DNA of 64,000 bases. Origin: Umbelopsis ramanniana AG. Its lineage: Eukaryota; Mucoromycota; Umbelopsidomycetes; Umbelopsidales; Umbelopsidaceae. The translations under genes were made by a program, and so were the position numbers. Location of the stretch: contig NW_026252087.1 in assembly GCF_025399195.1 (NCBI RefSeq), forward strand, positions 558,001 through 622,000, written 5' to 3'. The notes under the pieces are model-generated. The model made no database searches. It saw only the letters and a list, made by a program, of their open reading frames with translations, and was not told the origin of the DNA. Numbering within the stretch: position 1 is the first letter of the stretch; each line of letters begins with the position of its first letter. Below are positions 13,287-25,361 of the stretch, piece after piece.

Positions 13287-14906
13287 ATGATTTTAGTAAA
13301 CCTAGCGATATTGGCCTATACTACAATTGCTGCCGCAACCTATGCATCAAGTATCAGCAGCTGCCCTGCCCTGACTCCCCGGACATCTAAAGCAACTACA
13401 GTTCACGACTTGCGTATCGATGATATCAAGATGGTTGCCGCTCTCGGAGATAGGTAGGTCCTGCTATCAATGCATGCGTACAAGTTAGGAAACTGATCGA
13501 AGATCTAGCATAACAGCAGGCTTTGCAGCCAAAGGCATTCAGGGCCCTACCATTGTGAACCTTGCTAATCTTAATGAAGACCGCGGCGTGAGCTTCGCTA
13601 TAGGTGGCGATTCCGGTGCTGTGACACTCGCAACGCTGATGAAGAACTATCAGCCCGCTCTGAAAGGAATGTCTTTGGGTGAGCACCTGGTGGAGGTAAA
13701 TTTAGCATCTATCACATCATGCTCTCAGCTGCATATAAACATCTGAGTTTGTTCTAGCTTTGCTCTGGCACAACATGCCCACCGTTTCAGTGTGAGATAT
13801 TATTATTACATGTCCATATTTAAATGACGTTGTTGGGACTTACGTTTTCATCAATAGACAAGCCTACTCAGGATGTTTTGAACGCTGCACAAAGCGGTGG
13901 ATTGGCTTCTAATCTTCAGCATGAACTGGACTACCTTATTCCAGGTACGTGTAAAATGAATTCAACAGTAAGAGGTAAATGCTAATATCACTAAACATGT
14001 GGCTAGCCATGCTGACTTTGCCGGGAGGTAACTATTTCACCGACTGGAAGCTGATCACCATCCAAATCGGAAGTAGGTGTTCCATACTTTGCTTATAAAC
14101 TTTACAAGCCAAAGCAATTTACACTTCCTCTAGGTAACGATCAGTGTTCATCTTGCAACGACACAACTGGCCAATACACACCAACTGCCTATGGAAACTA
14201 TCTCAGAGCCGCGGTTCAACGCATTCAGAAAAATATTCCCAATGTCATCGTAAACTTGAGTAATGTGACTCTATCTATTGATTTTTAGCAGGCGGTTCCC
14301 TAATCTAAACTAACAATGCATTAAAATAGTGGGAGATTTTAGAGTATCACCGGTATACACTGTAACCGCCAATCAAAGCTACTGCCAACCATTTGTTGGC
14401 ACTAGCCTCGAGATAAACTCCATCGAATGTCAATGTGCAAAAACTGCCGCTGGAATGGCCATCATGGACGCAACTGCTGATGGTAAGTTGATTTAAGAAT
14501 CTCGCATTAAAAATTTAACGACTAAACTCATAAAATCTTGACCGTTAATAACAGGATACGCTGCACAAGCCCAACAAATCTATGAAGACTACAAAAATTT
14601 GAATTCATCATCATTCGCAGTTGTATACACACCTGCGAACATTCAAGTTGGTACTTTCCCAATACAGGCATTTAGCAATATTGATTGTTGTAAGTGTTTA
14701 AAATCACCACCAGAGATTGCCAGACGACTGAAGTTGACTATGTTACTCTTATAGTTCATCCTAGCGTCATAGCGCATCAATGGATAGCTAAAACTATTTG
14801 GAATCAACTATTCTTACCCCAAAGCAGCAAGGCATCCAGTTATTCTTGGGACGGCAATTTGCAAGTTTACTGCCCTACATCTCAGGATAGAATACAATTG
14901 AATTGA
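13287..14906 (+). CDS. Secreted GDSL-type phospholipase B
   Basis: Predicted GDSL/SGNH phospholipase B (PLB1 family), which removes acyl chains from phospholipids outside the cell. Nine exons: 13287-13453, 13509-13695, 13758-13791, 13858-13944, 14007-14072, 14134-14259, 14330-14482, 14555-14689 and 14755-14906, summing to 368 residues with all junctions in frame. The start MILVNLAILAYTTIAAATYAS is a signal peptide. The family hallmark VHDLRIDDIKMVAALGDS leads to the nucleophile Ser in GDSITAG, formed across an intron. The oxyanion Asn lies in SND (usually GND), and the catalytic Asp and His in DCFHPS near the C-terminus. NLMGDFRVSPVY is also typical of PLB. Several Cys pairs suit a secreted enzyme. 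No clear C-terminal anchor is seen, so secretion is more likely than membrane attachment. Confidence 0.92.
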
Positions 14907-15154
14907 TCTATCTCATGTTACCACGTTCTTCAAAAGCATGCTGTAGGACTCTCTCAGCATAGCCATCGTCAGTAATATCGAATAAATATGGAATACATTT
15001 TTTTATCACAGACCAAGGAAAAGATTTTGTCCGGTAAATTTCTGTTAAATTTCTGCCTTTTAATAACTGCTCATTGGAAAAATATTCACGTATATGATCT
15101 GTCAATTGACGAAAGTGTCTGTATGGTTTACAATGTATATCCGAATGGTGATGT
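14907..15154. other. Convergent 3' region, nothing firm
   Basis: A short region between the phospholipase B stop and the EMC6 stop on the opposite strand. A minus-strand open frame (15105-14908) encodes a protein-like stretch but has no usable ATG. It is treated as non-coding or an untested alternative exon. Confidence 0.4.
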
Positions 15155-15502
15155 TTATTGGTACAAATGGACTAAGCCGTATAGAAAAGTATGGAAAAGG
15201 ATATAAGACAAAAGTCCTCCTATGAAACCGTCAGTAAATATATCTTTTGCACCTCCCTTGAAGAACAAATGAGGTTTGAATTGAGTCTTGATGGCGAGTA
15301 GAAGAAAAGAAATGAGCACCCAGTTCACGGCGTAAAAGGCGAATCCATATAGATTTTTGAGTCCAAGAATTCCAGCTGCAGATCCACTTATGGCAGCCAG
15401 TCCTGCTCGTGCAAATTGCATCGTCTTGGCATTATGCGCCATATACATTGGTACGTATTTGTGGACGTCTTCAGTTCCTGATCCTTGTGCATCCGCGCTC
15501 AT
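15155..15502 (-). CDS. EMC6: ER membrane protein complex subunit 6
   Basis: EMC6 is a core subunit of the EMC, which inserts tail-anchored and multipass membrane proteins into the ER. It is a single exon of 115 residues, the usual family length. A short hydrophilic N-terminus is followed by the conserved SGSAAGILGLKNLYGFAFY segment. Three membrane spans follow, roughly residues 34-55, 58-75 and 95-113. The ending LYGLVHLYQ is close to other EMC6 proteins. It is divergent from the importin gene with only 118 bases between start codons, so both share a compact promoter. Confidence 0.93.
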   Translation of the reverse strand: MSADAQGSGTEDVHKYVPMYMAHNAKTMQFARAGLAAISGSAAGILGLKNLYGFAFYAVNWVLISFLLLAIKTQFKPHLFFKGGAKDIFTDGFIGGLLSYILFHTFLYGLVHLYQ

Positions 15503-15620
15503 GACTGATTTGAAGATGGGGAACGACGGTCAGTAAAATTTGGCTGAGTTTGGCAGTTTTTCTGCTGCTTTCAAACACGCTCGGTTTTTTGTTACAGCTC
15601 GAGATTTAGAACCTTGGTAC

Positions 15621-18600
15621 ATGGAACCATTATCAACACCACAAGTGGAACAGGTACTTGAATCGTTCAGATTCCTTGTGTTAGGCACTACTTTAACTGG
15701 TCAAGTGGTCATTTTGCATCTAAAACTCTGAAATAATATCATACAGCTGATTGAGCAGCTGTATTCAAGCCAAGATCCTTTAACGACAAAGCAGATCCAA
15801 GAGTCACTTCAGCTTATACAGAAACAGCCTTTTGCTTGGGAGACCGCCTCGCAGTTATTATATTCCTCAGTAAGTGGCATACGCTGTATATTCTAGACAT
15901 CACAGCGTAGTCTAACCTATGGCCAAACTAGTCTATCAATGCACAATTCTTTGGAGCTCATACATTTTTGGCTAAAATCACTCGAGACTGGTAAGGCTAA
16001 TGATGGTTTCATTTCGCATCGTTTCAAATGTGAATGTGATAATGAAAAGTAATTTGAAGGGATACGCTACCAGAAGAACGCATCGAATGGTTGCGGCAAG
16101 AACTGCTGCATGCGATCGCACGTCGCTGTAGCGGCCCGGCATTCATCGTAACGAAACTATGCCAGGCGGTACGTAAGATGTTTTATATGATGTGGCTGAA
16201 TTTGAGGACTAACTTGGAGTCAACAGCTAACAGCGTACGCAATACAAGCGGTACCTTTGAACTGGTCAAATTTCATAGTGAGCGCTTGTCAGTACTTGGA
16301 AGCTGCCGTACCAACCGTCTCAAATACCCAAATAGACGCAAACATGGTGATACTTGAACTCCTTACTATTATTCCAGAAGACATCACCACTGCACAACTT
16401 ATTGGCGGTCACAGGTTTGTTGATTAGATCAGATAATGGTTGGACCACGGTGGTAGATGCACCTAATTTATTATCGATCAGACTGCAGATTATGCAAGAA
16501 CTAAAGGATGGACTCCCGCATGTTATATCAAAGCTAGAAGGCATACTTTCCGAACACAGTCATATTTCTCAGCCGGAAGAATATAATATTAATCTCAAGA
16601 AAAAAGCTTTAAAATGCTTCCAGAGCTGGGTTCAATATGGCATATCTCCAGAGTAAGTAGGCAGTGACATCATGTAAAGTTTAATACGAATGTTCACATC
16701 AAAAAATAGGGACGCACATAGCTTGCTTCAAAAATCTGTCCATTTGTTGACGAATGACATTTATTTGGAAGAGGTTGTGGATGTACTCGTTGAAATTATG
16801 CTGTTGCCAAAAGTGACCACGTGGGCGTCCATACGGCAGCATCTACAGGACTATATCGGGAGCCCGTGGTTCATGACCAGGCTATCAGACAGCATTCGAG
16901 GTGAGTAGACGGTATTCAGCCTAGTCATTCCTAAAGACGATTGTGAGTCGTCGATCCTTACTTATGAGGTCTCTTCTTGCTTAATCATAGATGAAGACGA
17001 CCACACTACCAGACTTTTGGGCCGAATAGCTGTTACTTATGGCGAAACATTCACTGAAACGATTTCAGACCACATGGATCAGCCAGGCGTACTGCATCTG
17101 TTGGAATTAATGATGAGCTTAACAACATATCCAGGCTATTTTGGCGAAGATCAAGAGATTAGCGAAATTCCCTTGAACTTCTGGTACGTTCTACAAGAGA
17201 CGTTAGCGGATAAAGATTGGCTTCCTGTTACTGCTGAAAAACACAAGCAGCGAAATGGGCTAACAAATGAAGTGATATGGTTGGACAAGGGCGTTGAAAA
17301 CACTTATGTAGTTTACCAGCAGCTTGTCTTGGCTTTGAGAGATAAAGCCATGCTTCCTTCTGAAGCGGAATTCACGCATTGGTCCAAAGGTAAGGCTATT
17401 TGACATGGATCTCAGTGCACATACACAGTTTCTTACAACAAGTGGGCAGATGTCAGGGACAAATTTCGCATTTATAGGAGGGACATAGCGGATACTCTCA
17501 ATAGTCCGTATTATGTATTGCACAATGATATGATTCTGTTGTTGCTCCAGGATATCAAAATGGAACTCTTGAGGCAAGAAACAATGGAATACCATGAACA
17601 AGTATGATACCTTTGATTATACACCTGGCAAGAGACTTGTTCTTTATATAACCATACACCTTTTATAGCGACTTGAAGCTTCGTTCTTCGCACTGTACAG
17701 CATAAGCGATGAGATTCCACCCGAAAGTAGCAGCGAAATTGCTCAACTCTTTGAATTCAACATATTTGGGCAAATACCCAGAAATGCCAGCCCTCGACTT
17801 CAGAATATGGCTCTTAACTGTGTTGGTAAGTGCAGTATGCTACAATTTAATATAATGTCAGTGGTGGTTTACTGACACCATTCAGGTTCATTTTCGGAAT
17901 GGCTCAAGAATCATCCACAGTACCTTCTGAATGTCTTGAATTATATCATACCAGCTTTAAGCAACGCAAAGCTGGCTCAAGCTGCTGCTTCTTCGCTAAA
18001 GAATGTTTGCGATACATGTCGTGCTGCTCTAGTTGATGGTATCGATAGTCTCATTGCCTTATACCAAGAAGTTGCACAAATTGGAGTAGAGGTATGTCAC
18101 AGATGTTTAAAGGCATCCGCTACCCTTTCTTAGCTTAACCTGTTACACTGTGGGGTATTCACATACAAACCTACCTTAGCCTACCGTCAAGCAAAAGGTT
18201 GTTGAATCAATATCGGCGGTCATCCAAGTATTTCCACCTGAGAAAATGATAGCCCCATTAATGGTACAGAAACGACCGCATTTACGCCTACTAGCATATT
18301 GGGTTCGTTACTGATTACATTTCATTAGGCACTTATTGGGGATATCGTACGCAACATTCAGCATACGCTCTCTGTTGTAGAAAGCGATCCAATTACTGCT
18401 GCAAAAAACGTTCAAGCTCAGCTTCAATATTTGGCTGCCTGCTGCCGAGGACTTCAATCCCCAAACGATGACTATCAATCACTTATTGCTAGAAACGCTG
18501 CCTACGATATGTTTGCCAGTGGTTCAATTAACACTCTATACGAGACTGTCCCTGGCGCTTCAGAATTATCTCAAACCATCAATGACACAATTACCCAACT

Positions 18601-19865
18601 TGTGTATTTGTATAGTAAAGATCAAGAAACCACACAAGTGAGTATCGTTAATGATGTCTTTTTTGGATCTGTGTATGTGGTACGAGTTCTAAGCCTTTTG
18701 TAGGTTTTATGTCAATTCCTAGATGCTGGTTTGCGCTCCATGAGCCCTTTAGCCTGCTTACCACTTTCAACTCTATTATTCATCATCCAACACAGCTATG
18801 AAAGTCAACCACTCACACCATGGCTAGATACGGCCTCATTAGTGTTTACTGTCTATGGAGGATACGATGCTCACCGTGATAATCTCAGGCAACTTTTAGC
18901 AGTTTTGACAGCAAAAACTTTGAGTGGCATAAACAACATACATGGTAAGAAACAACAGAATAAACTTGAAGTAAAAGGATCAAGTATCTATTTTGTACAT
19001 CCTTGCTAATTGAATGGCACTCATAGCTATGGAGGAATATCCAGACGTTACATATTCCTATTTCAGCCTTTTATCTAGAGTAAGTCAAAGGATGATGGAA
19101 CAATGGTTATTACAGGAAGTCTGACACTGCTTACTAGGTCATTCGAAGATGTCCCCTTATTCTATTCCAACTTCCTCCTGATATATTAAATAGCATATTC
19201 TCCGTGGCAATCGCGGGCATGACACTTCAAGAAAGGCTTGCTCTGAAAGCTGTGATGTCTTTTACGGTTAGTAGTATGTTACTGTACGATGGGTCTTCGA
19301 CATAGATGATTAATATTCCGCCCAATTTCTAACTTACAGGCTGAAACGGTTGCAATAGATGCTGCAGAAGGCACAGAATTAAGGCAATTCGTAGACGATC
19401 TTACCCTCAACATTGGATATGCTCTAACGCAAAACCTCCTCTTGGTTTGTGATTGTGATTACGCGTCCTTAGAAATATTGCTACTTATTAACACTAGTCA
19501 TTTCAAAGGGGATCGGTGGACGGGTTCCGAGGTCGCTGATGAGCTACCTGATAGATGTGTTATACAAACTGACGGGTCGTTATATCGAAGTCAGTCGACA
19601 TTGGCTAGCCAGTCTTTTACATCAGGTAACATTTCTACTGACTTTTGCTACCAAAAACAAAAGAAAACTTGTACGGTTTACTAAACGGGTTCCTGATACG
19701 TTGTAGGATGGCTTTCCTTCTCCGCACGTAACACTTCAGGACAAAGAAGTGTTCATGAAAGGAATACTTGGTACACGGTCAGCTAAACGGTTTAAGGAGG
19801 TTACTACATCATTTAGTGTCAAGTGTAGAAAAATGGATAACACATTGTTTGGATCGGTTGTATAA
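15621..19865 (+). CDS. Importin-13/Kap122-type karyopherin beta
   Basis: Nuclear transport receptor of the IPO13 / yeast Kap122 (Pdr6) / transportin-3 group, which binds Ran-GTP and carries cargo through nuclear pores. About 18 short introns break a protein of roughly 950 residues. The start is the ATG at 15621 (MEPLSTPQVEQ, 33-nt exon), because the open frame upstream has no ATG. The N-terminal HEAT repeats show FFGAHTFLAKITRDW, LPEER, IVTKLCQALTAYAIQAVPLNW and SEIPLNFWYVLQETL, all typical of this subfamily. The exon at 16227-16414 splices GGH-R to LQIMQELKDGLP. The C-terminal exons give GIGGRVPRSLMSYLIDVLY and GILGTRSAKRFKEVTTSF, a conserved karyopherin ending, then TAA at 19863-19865. Choosing between IPO13 and TNPO3 orthology needs a tree. 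Confidence 0.88.
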
Positions 19866-20068
19866 CAAGCACAAATATTAAACGCGTTGGCCACCTTTAC
19901 TGCATGGGAATTGGCGGTCGATCTCATTCAGTCTGGGCTTTGATTTGTGGTGACACGAGTGTAAATATGGAAGCAGGCGTTGGAGAGTCTTTGAAATTTC
20001 AGGGGAAAGGAAAAAAAAAAGCGTGTTATACTTTAACTACGTTGTGTAGGCGATTGTGAACAAAGAGT

Positions 20069-22182
20069 ATGGATGTTGAAGTCGATAATGCCCATACTGA
20101 AGTTCCTTCTCCGCCAAAGCTATGTACACGGCTCACCTCCTCTTCCAAACTACAGATGGTAGCTATATACAATCCGATCCAACTTGCAGCCATCTCGAAT
20201 TACAAGTTGGCCCAATTGACGTTCACTACCCCTGATTCACACTCATTACTCAAGACTGCTTTGATAAAGAATATGCTGGAGCAACTTTATGAAGTAACCC
20301 CTCCAGAGTGGTTGGACCAAATGACGAGATGGGAATTCTTTTCACCAGAGTAAGTTGCCTTTTCTCTGTGGGAGCAAGTTTCCAGATGCAATGGTAAAAT
20401 GTTTCTCTTGATCTTTAAATTAAACATCCCTACTCCAGATCCTTGGCCGATATGTCACAGAAAGGGTTGGAAGAAATATTTGCTCAATATATACAGGCCA
20501 TCGAATCATCTCAGCAAGTATCCCCGGTTTCACCTGTGGAGGAAGAGTTTTGGACGGACGATGTTGACTGGGACGATACAAGTGTGGAATCTACGAACAA
20601 GCGAAACTCATTATTTTCACAGCCCAATGAGACTTTAAAATCACCTCCTGAAGAGCCCATGTCTTCAATGCAGAACGGACTGTCTCAGGATAGCAGATTA
20701 CCGCCACCAAACACCTCGCAGGCCAATGTGTCCGTTGCACCTATACCGCCTCCAGCAGATGATAAACCTAGAAAATTAGCAACAAATCCATATCGAAATC
20801 GCCTAAGCTGGGGTAGTGAACTTGTGTCGTCAAGCACGCCATCACAACATCTTGCGTCCGAGCTCATGTCATTGTTTGATATGGAGTTTAAAGTAGATAT
20901 CCACATCAACACTGCGCCAAAACTACCAGAATTGCCATTCAAGTCATCACAGAACACTGCAAAGGGATTTGCTAGCGAACACCATTCCATTATGTCCCTT
21001 GTGAGCGAGCTGGAAACCATCACTGTTGACGATTTGGATGTGAGAACCTCAAACCCGCTAGTGTCTTTCCCACCACCCCCAAGTATACCCCCTCCAGCGG
21101 ATCGGCGTACAGCGCGAAGATCTTCCAGTTTGGCTTCCAGTGCACATTCAGGCTGGACAACCCGAAAACCCATCGATAGCACTGTACCAAAACGTTCTTC
21201 CTCTCTATCAGTGGCTTCTTCGCCTCGAGCTGTGTCGCAAGTCATTGAGCAACCGCCTACTTTTGCGAATGTGGAAAATACGAAGAGAAACACAGCACAC
21301 CCTCTATCAGATGGTTCAAATCATGCAGGACAGCGAGCTTCTTCCAGTGACGACTTATTTGCTTCACAAAACAAAAAATTAAAGAAGAAAAGCTCTTTCC
21401 GACATTTGGCAGATTTGATGACCTTAAAAAAAGCTAGCTCTCCTTATTCTACTACTGGGCAGACGAAGTCTTCTGTGTCATCGTCGTGGGTTTCCTTACC
21501 TGACTTGGGTAGTGATACCGATCTGAAGTCGCATTCTTCATCACAGGGTTCAGTGACGACTATTCAATCTGAGAACATTATAGCTAAACCGCTTCCAGCT
21601 TCACCGTCAAGTCCTCCGGGACCGTCTCCCACCACCTCAAATAACCTTGAGAACTCAGGTAGGAGTGGGCAAACTCCAACGCGTTCCTCTTCTTTGCGTC
21701 ACAAACATACCAAGAAGCGACGGTCTGCAGTCATGGAGCCAACTGCCAAGCGAGCAACGACAGCGCCGGCTGGTTACTCATTTGATGGAGTTACCCGTAT
21801 GGATACTCTTTCACATGACCAAAGCAAGTCAAATGTTCTTCCTGTTGGTGGTATCAAACGCAATAAGGATAAGATTAGAAAAGAGGGACAAGCAGCATCA
21901 AACGGAACTACAGGACTTTTTGGAAGCAATGACCAGGATCATTCCAATCATCGTAACAGTATTTTGGCACATCGTCGGTCGCTAACTCCAGCCGGTCTGG
22001 ACCTGACAGATGGTATTCCAGTTGAGGACCCTGGATTTGTTACCATCGGCAAAGGGATTGGTAACTATGGCGGTACAGCAAATCAACAAAAGGAGTCTAA
22101 CGCTAATGCCACTGGCAAGTTCATCAAGCGTATGGTGTCGTTAGGTAAAGCTATGCGATTACGCAATAGTATTGTTACGTAA
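20069..22182 (+). CDS. Ser/Pro-rich protein of unknown function
   Basis: Not recognised. There are two exons, 20069-20349 and 20439-22182, giving 674 residues; the junction PE-SLADMSQKGLEE keeps frame. The first 150 residues look folded: a helical block around MVAIYNPIQLAAISNYKLAQLTF, then LIKNMLEQLYEVTPPEWLDQM, an acidic patch and WTDDVDWDD. The rest is low-complexity and probably disordered. It has two Pro runs of the IPPPAD type (residues about 205 and 320), long Ser-rich stretches, many basic SxxR/RxxS phosphosite-like motifs and KRRSAVMEP. The basic C-terminus KFIKRMVSLGKAMRLRNSIV could be a small amphipathic helix for membrane or partner binding. It lies 203 bases downstream of the importin gene in the same direction. 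A signalling or cell-polarity adaptor is possible but unproven. Confidence 0.8.
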
Positions 22183-22473
22183 ACGCAAGAGGCATCAATG
22201 ATATACCGTTTCATAGCCGCATTATAATAAACTAGCCAGCATTCATTCTCATCTCTCCTCTAATTTTTTCCATCTTGGCTGATCAATGGGTTTATCCCAG
22301 GCCATATCAGAATTTCAAATGATGGCTTTTTATTCCGAGCTTGTTAGACATTTTTTACAAATATTAGGATGAGGGCAAATGCCAATGCAAATTCAATTTA
22401 CATTGTTAAGAGAAAAGAAAAAAAGCCAATGGTAAGGCTAGAACAGCAAAGTTTACAGGTTTAGGAAAAGTCA
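22183..22473. other. Convergent 3' region, no gene
   Basis: AT-rich untranslated sequence between two stop codons facing each other. It contains AATAAA-like A-rich tracts (for example near 22225) suitable for polyadenylation. No coding signal is seen. Confidence 0.4.
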
Positions 22474-22743
22474 TTAACACTTTGAAGACTCTGCCCTTTG
22501 AATGTTTACGATCTCCATGTTTGCTGGTACTATGGTTGACCGTCCTGTGCAGTCATTGTTTTCGTATATAGTGCAATCGACGTTTCCATTGTTGGCGACC
22601 AGCTGTGAAAATTGGAAGTAACTTGGAACTTGGTCACAGTTCCCGTCAACGCTCAGCGCTGGGGATTTTCGACTGCCGAGTGTAAAAATCAATGCAGCTT
22701 GTATACTGGGTGCCATAAGTGCGATGATACATAAGAAACGCAT
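22474..22743 (-). CDS. Small secreted cysteine-containing protein
   Basis: An 89-residue single-exon protein. MRFLCIIALMAPSIQAALI is a clear signal peptide with likely cleavage after IQA. The mature part of about 72 residues has four cysteines (GNC, VDC, NDC, and the terminal SSKC), enough for two disulfides. The pattern NxDCTIYENNDCTGRS...V resembles small secreted beta/gamma-crystallin-like or effector-like fungal proteins, but I cannot name a family. A TATATAA box lies at 22783-22789, about 40 bases upstream of the ATG, which supports a real and regulated gene. Confidence 0.7.
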   Translation of the reverse strand: MRFLCIIALMAPSIQAALIFTLGSRKSPALSVDGNCDQVPSYFQFSQLVANNGNVDCTIYENNDCTGRSTIVPANMEIVNIQRAESSKC

Positions 22744-22782
22744 AGTGAATATTGTATGTAAGAGAGCAGTTTCCGACGTCTG

Positions 22783-22789
22783 TTATATA
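22783..22789 (-). promoter_or_regulatory. TATA box of the small secreted protein gene
   Basis: TATATAA on the minus strand, about 40 bases upstream of the ATG at 22743. It is the only strong TATA match close to this gene. Confidence 0.5.
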
Positions 22790-23378
22790 CTGTGGTCAAG
22801 GGTAGATTGTAACACTTTTAATTTTTTCTTTTTTCGGTCCTGCGATTGATCGATTGTTCAGAAAACCTTCCGGTGGCTGTCGTAAAATTGGTAGAAATAC
22901 TCCTTTACTTATATACCTACTAAAGGGGAGTGTCATTCTTCAAGTAACATATGTATGTGAGTGCATATTCGCACGACTTCTTCAACTGCTGGCGCCTGAT
23001 GCGACGTATATGGCTTGAATAACCAGCATGACTAGCAGGATGACAGGTAAAAGTTAAACAAGGGAATGACGGTTATAACGTCATTCAAATGCGATACCAC
23101 CAAATTTAGAATATTGTGGAAAAGCAAAAGCAGATGTATTTGATAACGAGCCCTATTGTCTCGGCTGTTTCAAACAGACAAATATCCATCAAATAACATC
23201 GAGGATGGCGAATTATGGTAGGGGTATTTTTCATTTATTTTTCAGGCAAATTATTTTGCCCGACAAACACTTGGGCGATCGATAGCGATTATTTCAAGTA
23301 ATAACCAAATGTATGATGAAATTATCAAAGATGCATATACATCACTTGGTCTCGTCTGCTTCCACAGTGCTTCTGGTA
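22790..23378. other. Intergenic region, no gene seen
   Basis: About 0.6 kb upstream of the secreted-protein gene and downstream of SEC2, both minus strand. It likely holds the upstream regulatory region of the former. Only short non-coding frames are present. Confidence 0.4.
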
Positions 23379-24886
23379 TTAGTTTTTGGTATGGATGATG
23401 AATGTTTCTGTACTATGATGTACGTTCAAACCAACACGTGCCTGAAACATCTTCGCTTTCAACATCAAATTCTCGTGGTATAGGCTTTGGGGTATCTGGC
23501 TTGTGTACAGACCACCCAGTATGTTTCGAATGAATGCATAGTAATCACAGACAGCCACCAGTTTCTGGCGACATCCGCTGTCAACGTATATCCAGTCGCA
23601 CTTCTCGCTCAATCGGAAGCGGAACGTCACCATGGTCTTGCTAAGGCATAGTTGACATCCGTCAGTCTCGTCTTCTTTTCGCAAGGAGAGCCAAGTAGAT
23701 GCCATTGGCCTCTCTATCTCAACGCTACTTTTACACTCTTCTATAAAACAAGATTGCCTCATGATCGCTTGAAGAATCTTCTTACACGTCACCGGTGCAT
23801 GCTCTCCAAACCATAGGCACGGCTCGACGTCTTCAGTCTGGCTGCGCTTGATATATGGAATTGAGTATTGAAGTTTGGTCGGTGTGATTTTGCAGTGAGT
23901 CAAAAAATGAACGAAGTCTTGGTATGGCTTGCTATTTACGTTGATGTCCGGCAGGTAGGATGGCAAAGGAATCTTTATCCTAGGCACTTCGGCATTAGTT
24001 TTCTACCAACATCCCTGTGACACATCATAGCAAAATTTTACCTTGATCGACCTGTTTCATTAACATTACTTTTTTGCTCAATTTCAGCTCTACATGACAT
24101 GGTTGGGCTAGTTGGATATGGCGATCGAAGGTGCCTCCAGTCCGTGTCTTGCTTTGAAAACTTGTCTTTCAACTCGGTGAGTTGCATAGTTTCTTCCGCT
24201 AGTCTACCCAGAGCAGCAGATAGATCCTTGCAAAGTCGCCAATTATCCGCCTCAAGTGCTTGGGATATCCTCTTTTCATGTGCAACCATCTCGTTGGCTT
24301 GTTCGAATAAAGTTGCTGTCAAGTCTTCCAGTTCCAGCTCTATTTTACTTTTTTCATGACCAATACTATCCGCCCTCGCAAGCTCACTTGTGTACTTCAT
24401 GTTCAGCTGGAATAGCTCCTGCTTTAGCGTTTGCTGTGCACTTGTTTGTTGTTCCAGCTTATTTTCCAATGAAGTTGTGTAGTCTTTGATTTCCTTCAGC
24501 GAGCGCTGCAGCTCTCGCTCAGTGCTGGTAGTAATCGTCTCCGAAGTATATGGAATACCGTAGGATAAATCTCCAGCAGGGCCAGTGAACTTGACGTCGG
24601 ATTTGTTTGCCGCAACATGTATTTGTGATGGCTTCGGGGTTACTGGGGTATGTATAGAGCTGGAGGAACAACGTCGAAGGCTTGTTTCCAACTCTTGCTT
24701 CCATATACCCCTTTCTGCTACGGTTGTGGGTGAATATTTCGAAGCAAATGCGTCAGTCACCATGACTAAAAACTGCCTGTTAGTAACAGCGCAAATATCG
24801 TACGATTATCCGACTACGTAGAGCTTCTAACCTTTGGGGTGTACATTGTTCAGAGGCGATAATAACGTCAAAGATGTGGTTTTCAT
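23379..24886 (-). CDS. SEC2: Sec2-type Rab guanine nucleotide exchange factor
   Basis: A Sec2/Rabin8/GRAB family protein, the exchange factor for Sec4/Rab8 on secretory vesicles. The core exon (24765-24042) has a long coiled coil with heptads from about STERELQRSLKEI to ELKDKFSKQ. It contains the Sec2 signature ELEDLTATLFEQANEMVAHEKR. A 62-nt intron (24041-23980) splices TGRS-R to IKIPLPSYLP. The second exon ends with a helical segment around LMLKAKMFQARVGLNVHH, as in Rabin C-terminal regions. The coding start is probably a short exon at 24886-24832 (MKTTSLTLLSPLN...), spliced from CCAAAG|GTTAGA to TTTTAG|TC ATG. Otherwise translation starts at the ATG at 24763. The family call is firm; the exact start is not. 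Confidence 0.85.
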
Positions 24887-25361
24887 AAGTTTCTATGTGG
24901 CCACCGTGGATCTTTGAACGGAAAAGGCTTTGGTTGAGTTGGCACAGTTGAATAAATTTGTATCAGTTTTAACGCCAGGTGCTTCCAAAGATGGCAAATT
25001 TGCCATCGGGATTTTTTTTTTTTGCTTTTTGCAGCTTTTGACGGTTGTGATCGTGATACTACCGCGAAATACTATCATTATTTCCTCTTTTTTATGATCT
25101 CTAAACCATGTACGTTGTATGATTCATAAGTGTAAATGCGATTGTAGTCTGGATTCACTATGCTCAGGTATAATATGCTGAAATATCTTAACATGCGATC
25201 TCTCTTGACCTTAACATTTTAGCTTCCTTGCTAGACCGAATGTGAAGCGCACCAGTTGTTCCGCACTGAATTTGATCGTGTCAACACCAGTCCACATAGA
25301 TGTTGCTACCGTAAATCGGGCAAATTATTTTTATTCAAATTTTTTTCTTTCTAATCTACAT
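24887..25361. other. Intergenic region with an 18-bp palindrome
   Basis: Upstream of SEC2 and downstream of argininosuccinate lyase, both minus strand. It holds a perfect palindrome, GATGGCAAATTTGCCATC, at 24990-25007, followed by a run of 12 T. No convincing gene is present. Confidence 0.5.

Noticed and set aside
14908-15105. 65-residue minus-strand frame after EMC6
   Set aside because: Protein-like but starts only at TTG with no ATG; EMC6 is already full length. No splice partner could be shown.
20685-21293. 202-residue frame antisense to the Ser/Pro-rich protein
   Set aside because: Its Gly/Ser-rich composition is what the reverse of Pro/Ser-rich codons produces; the sense gene is longer and properly spliced.
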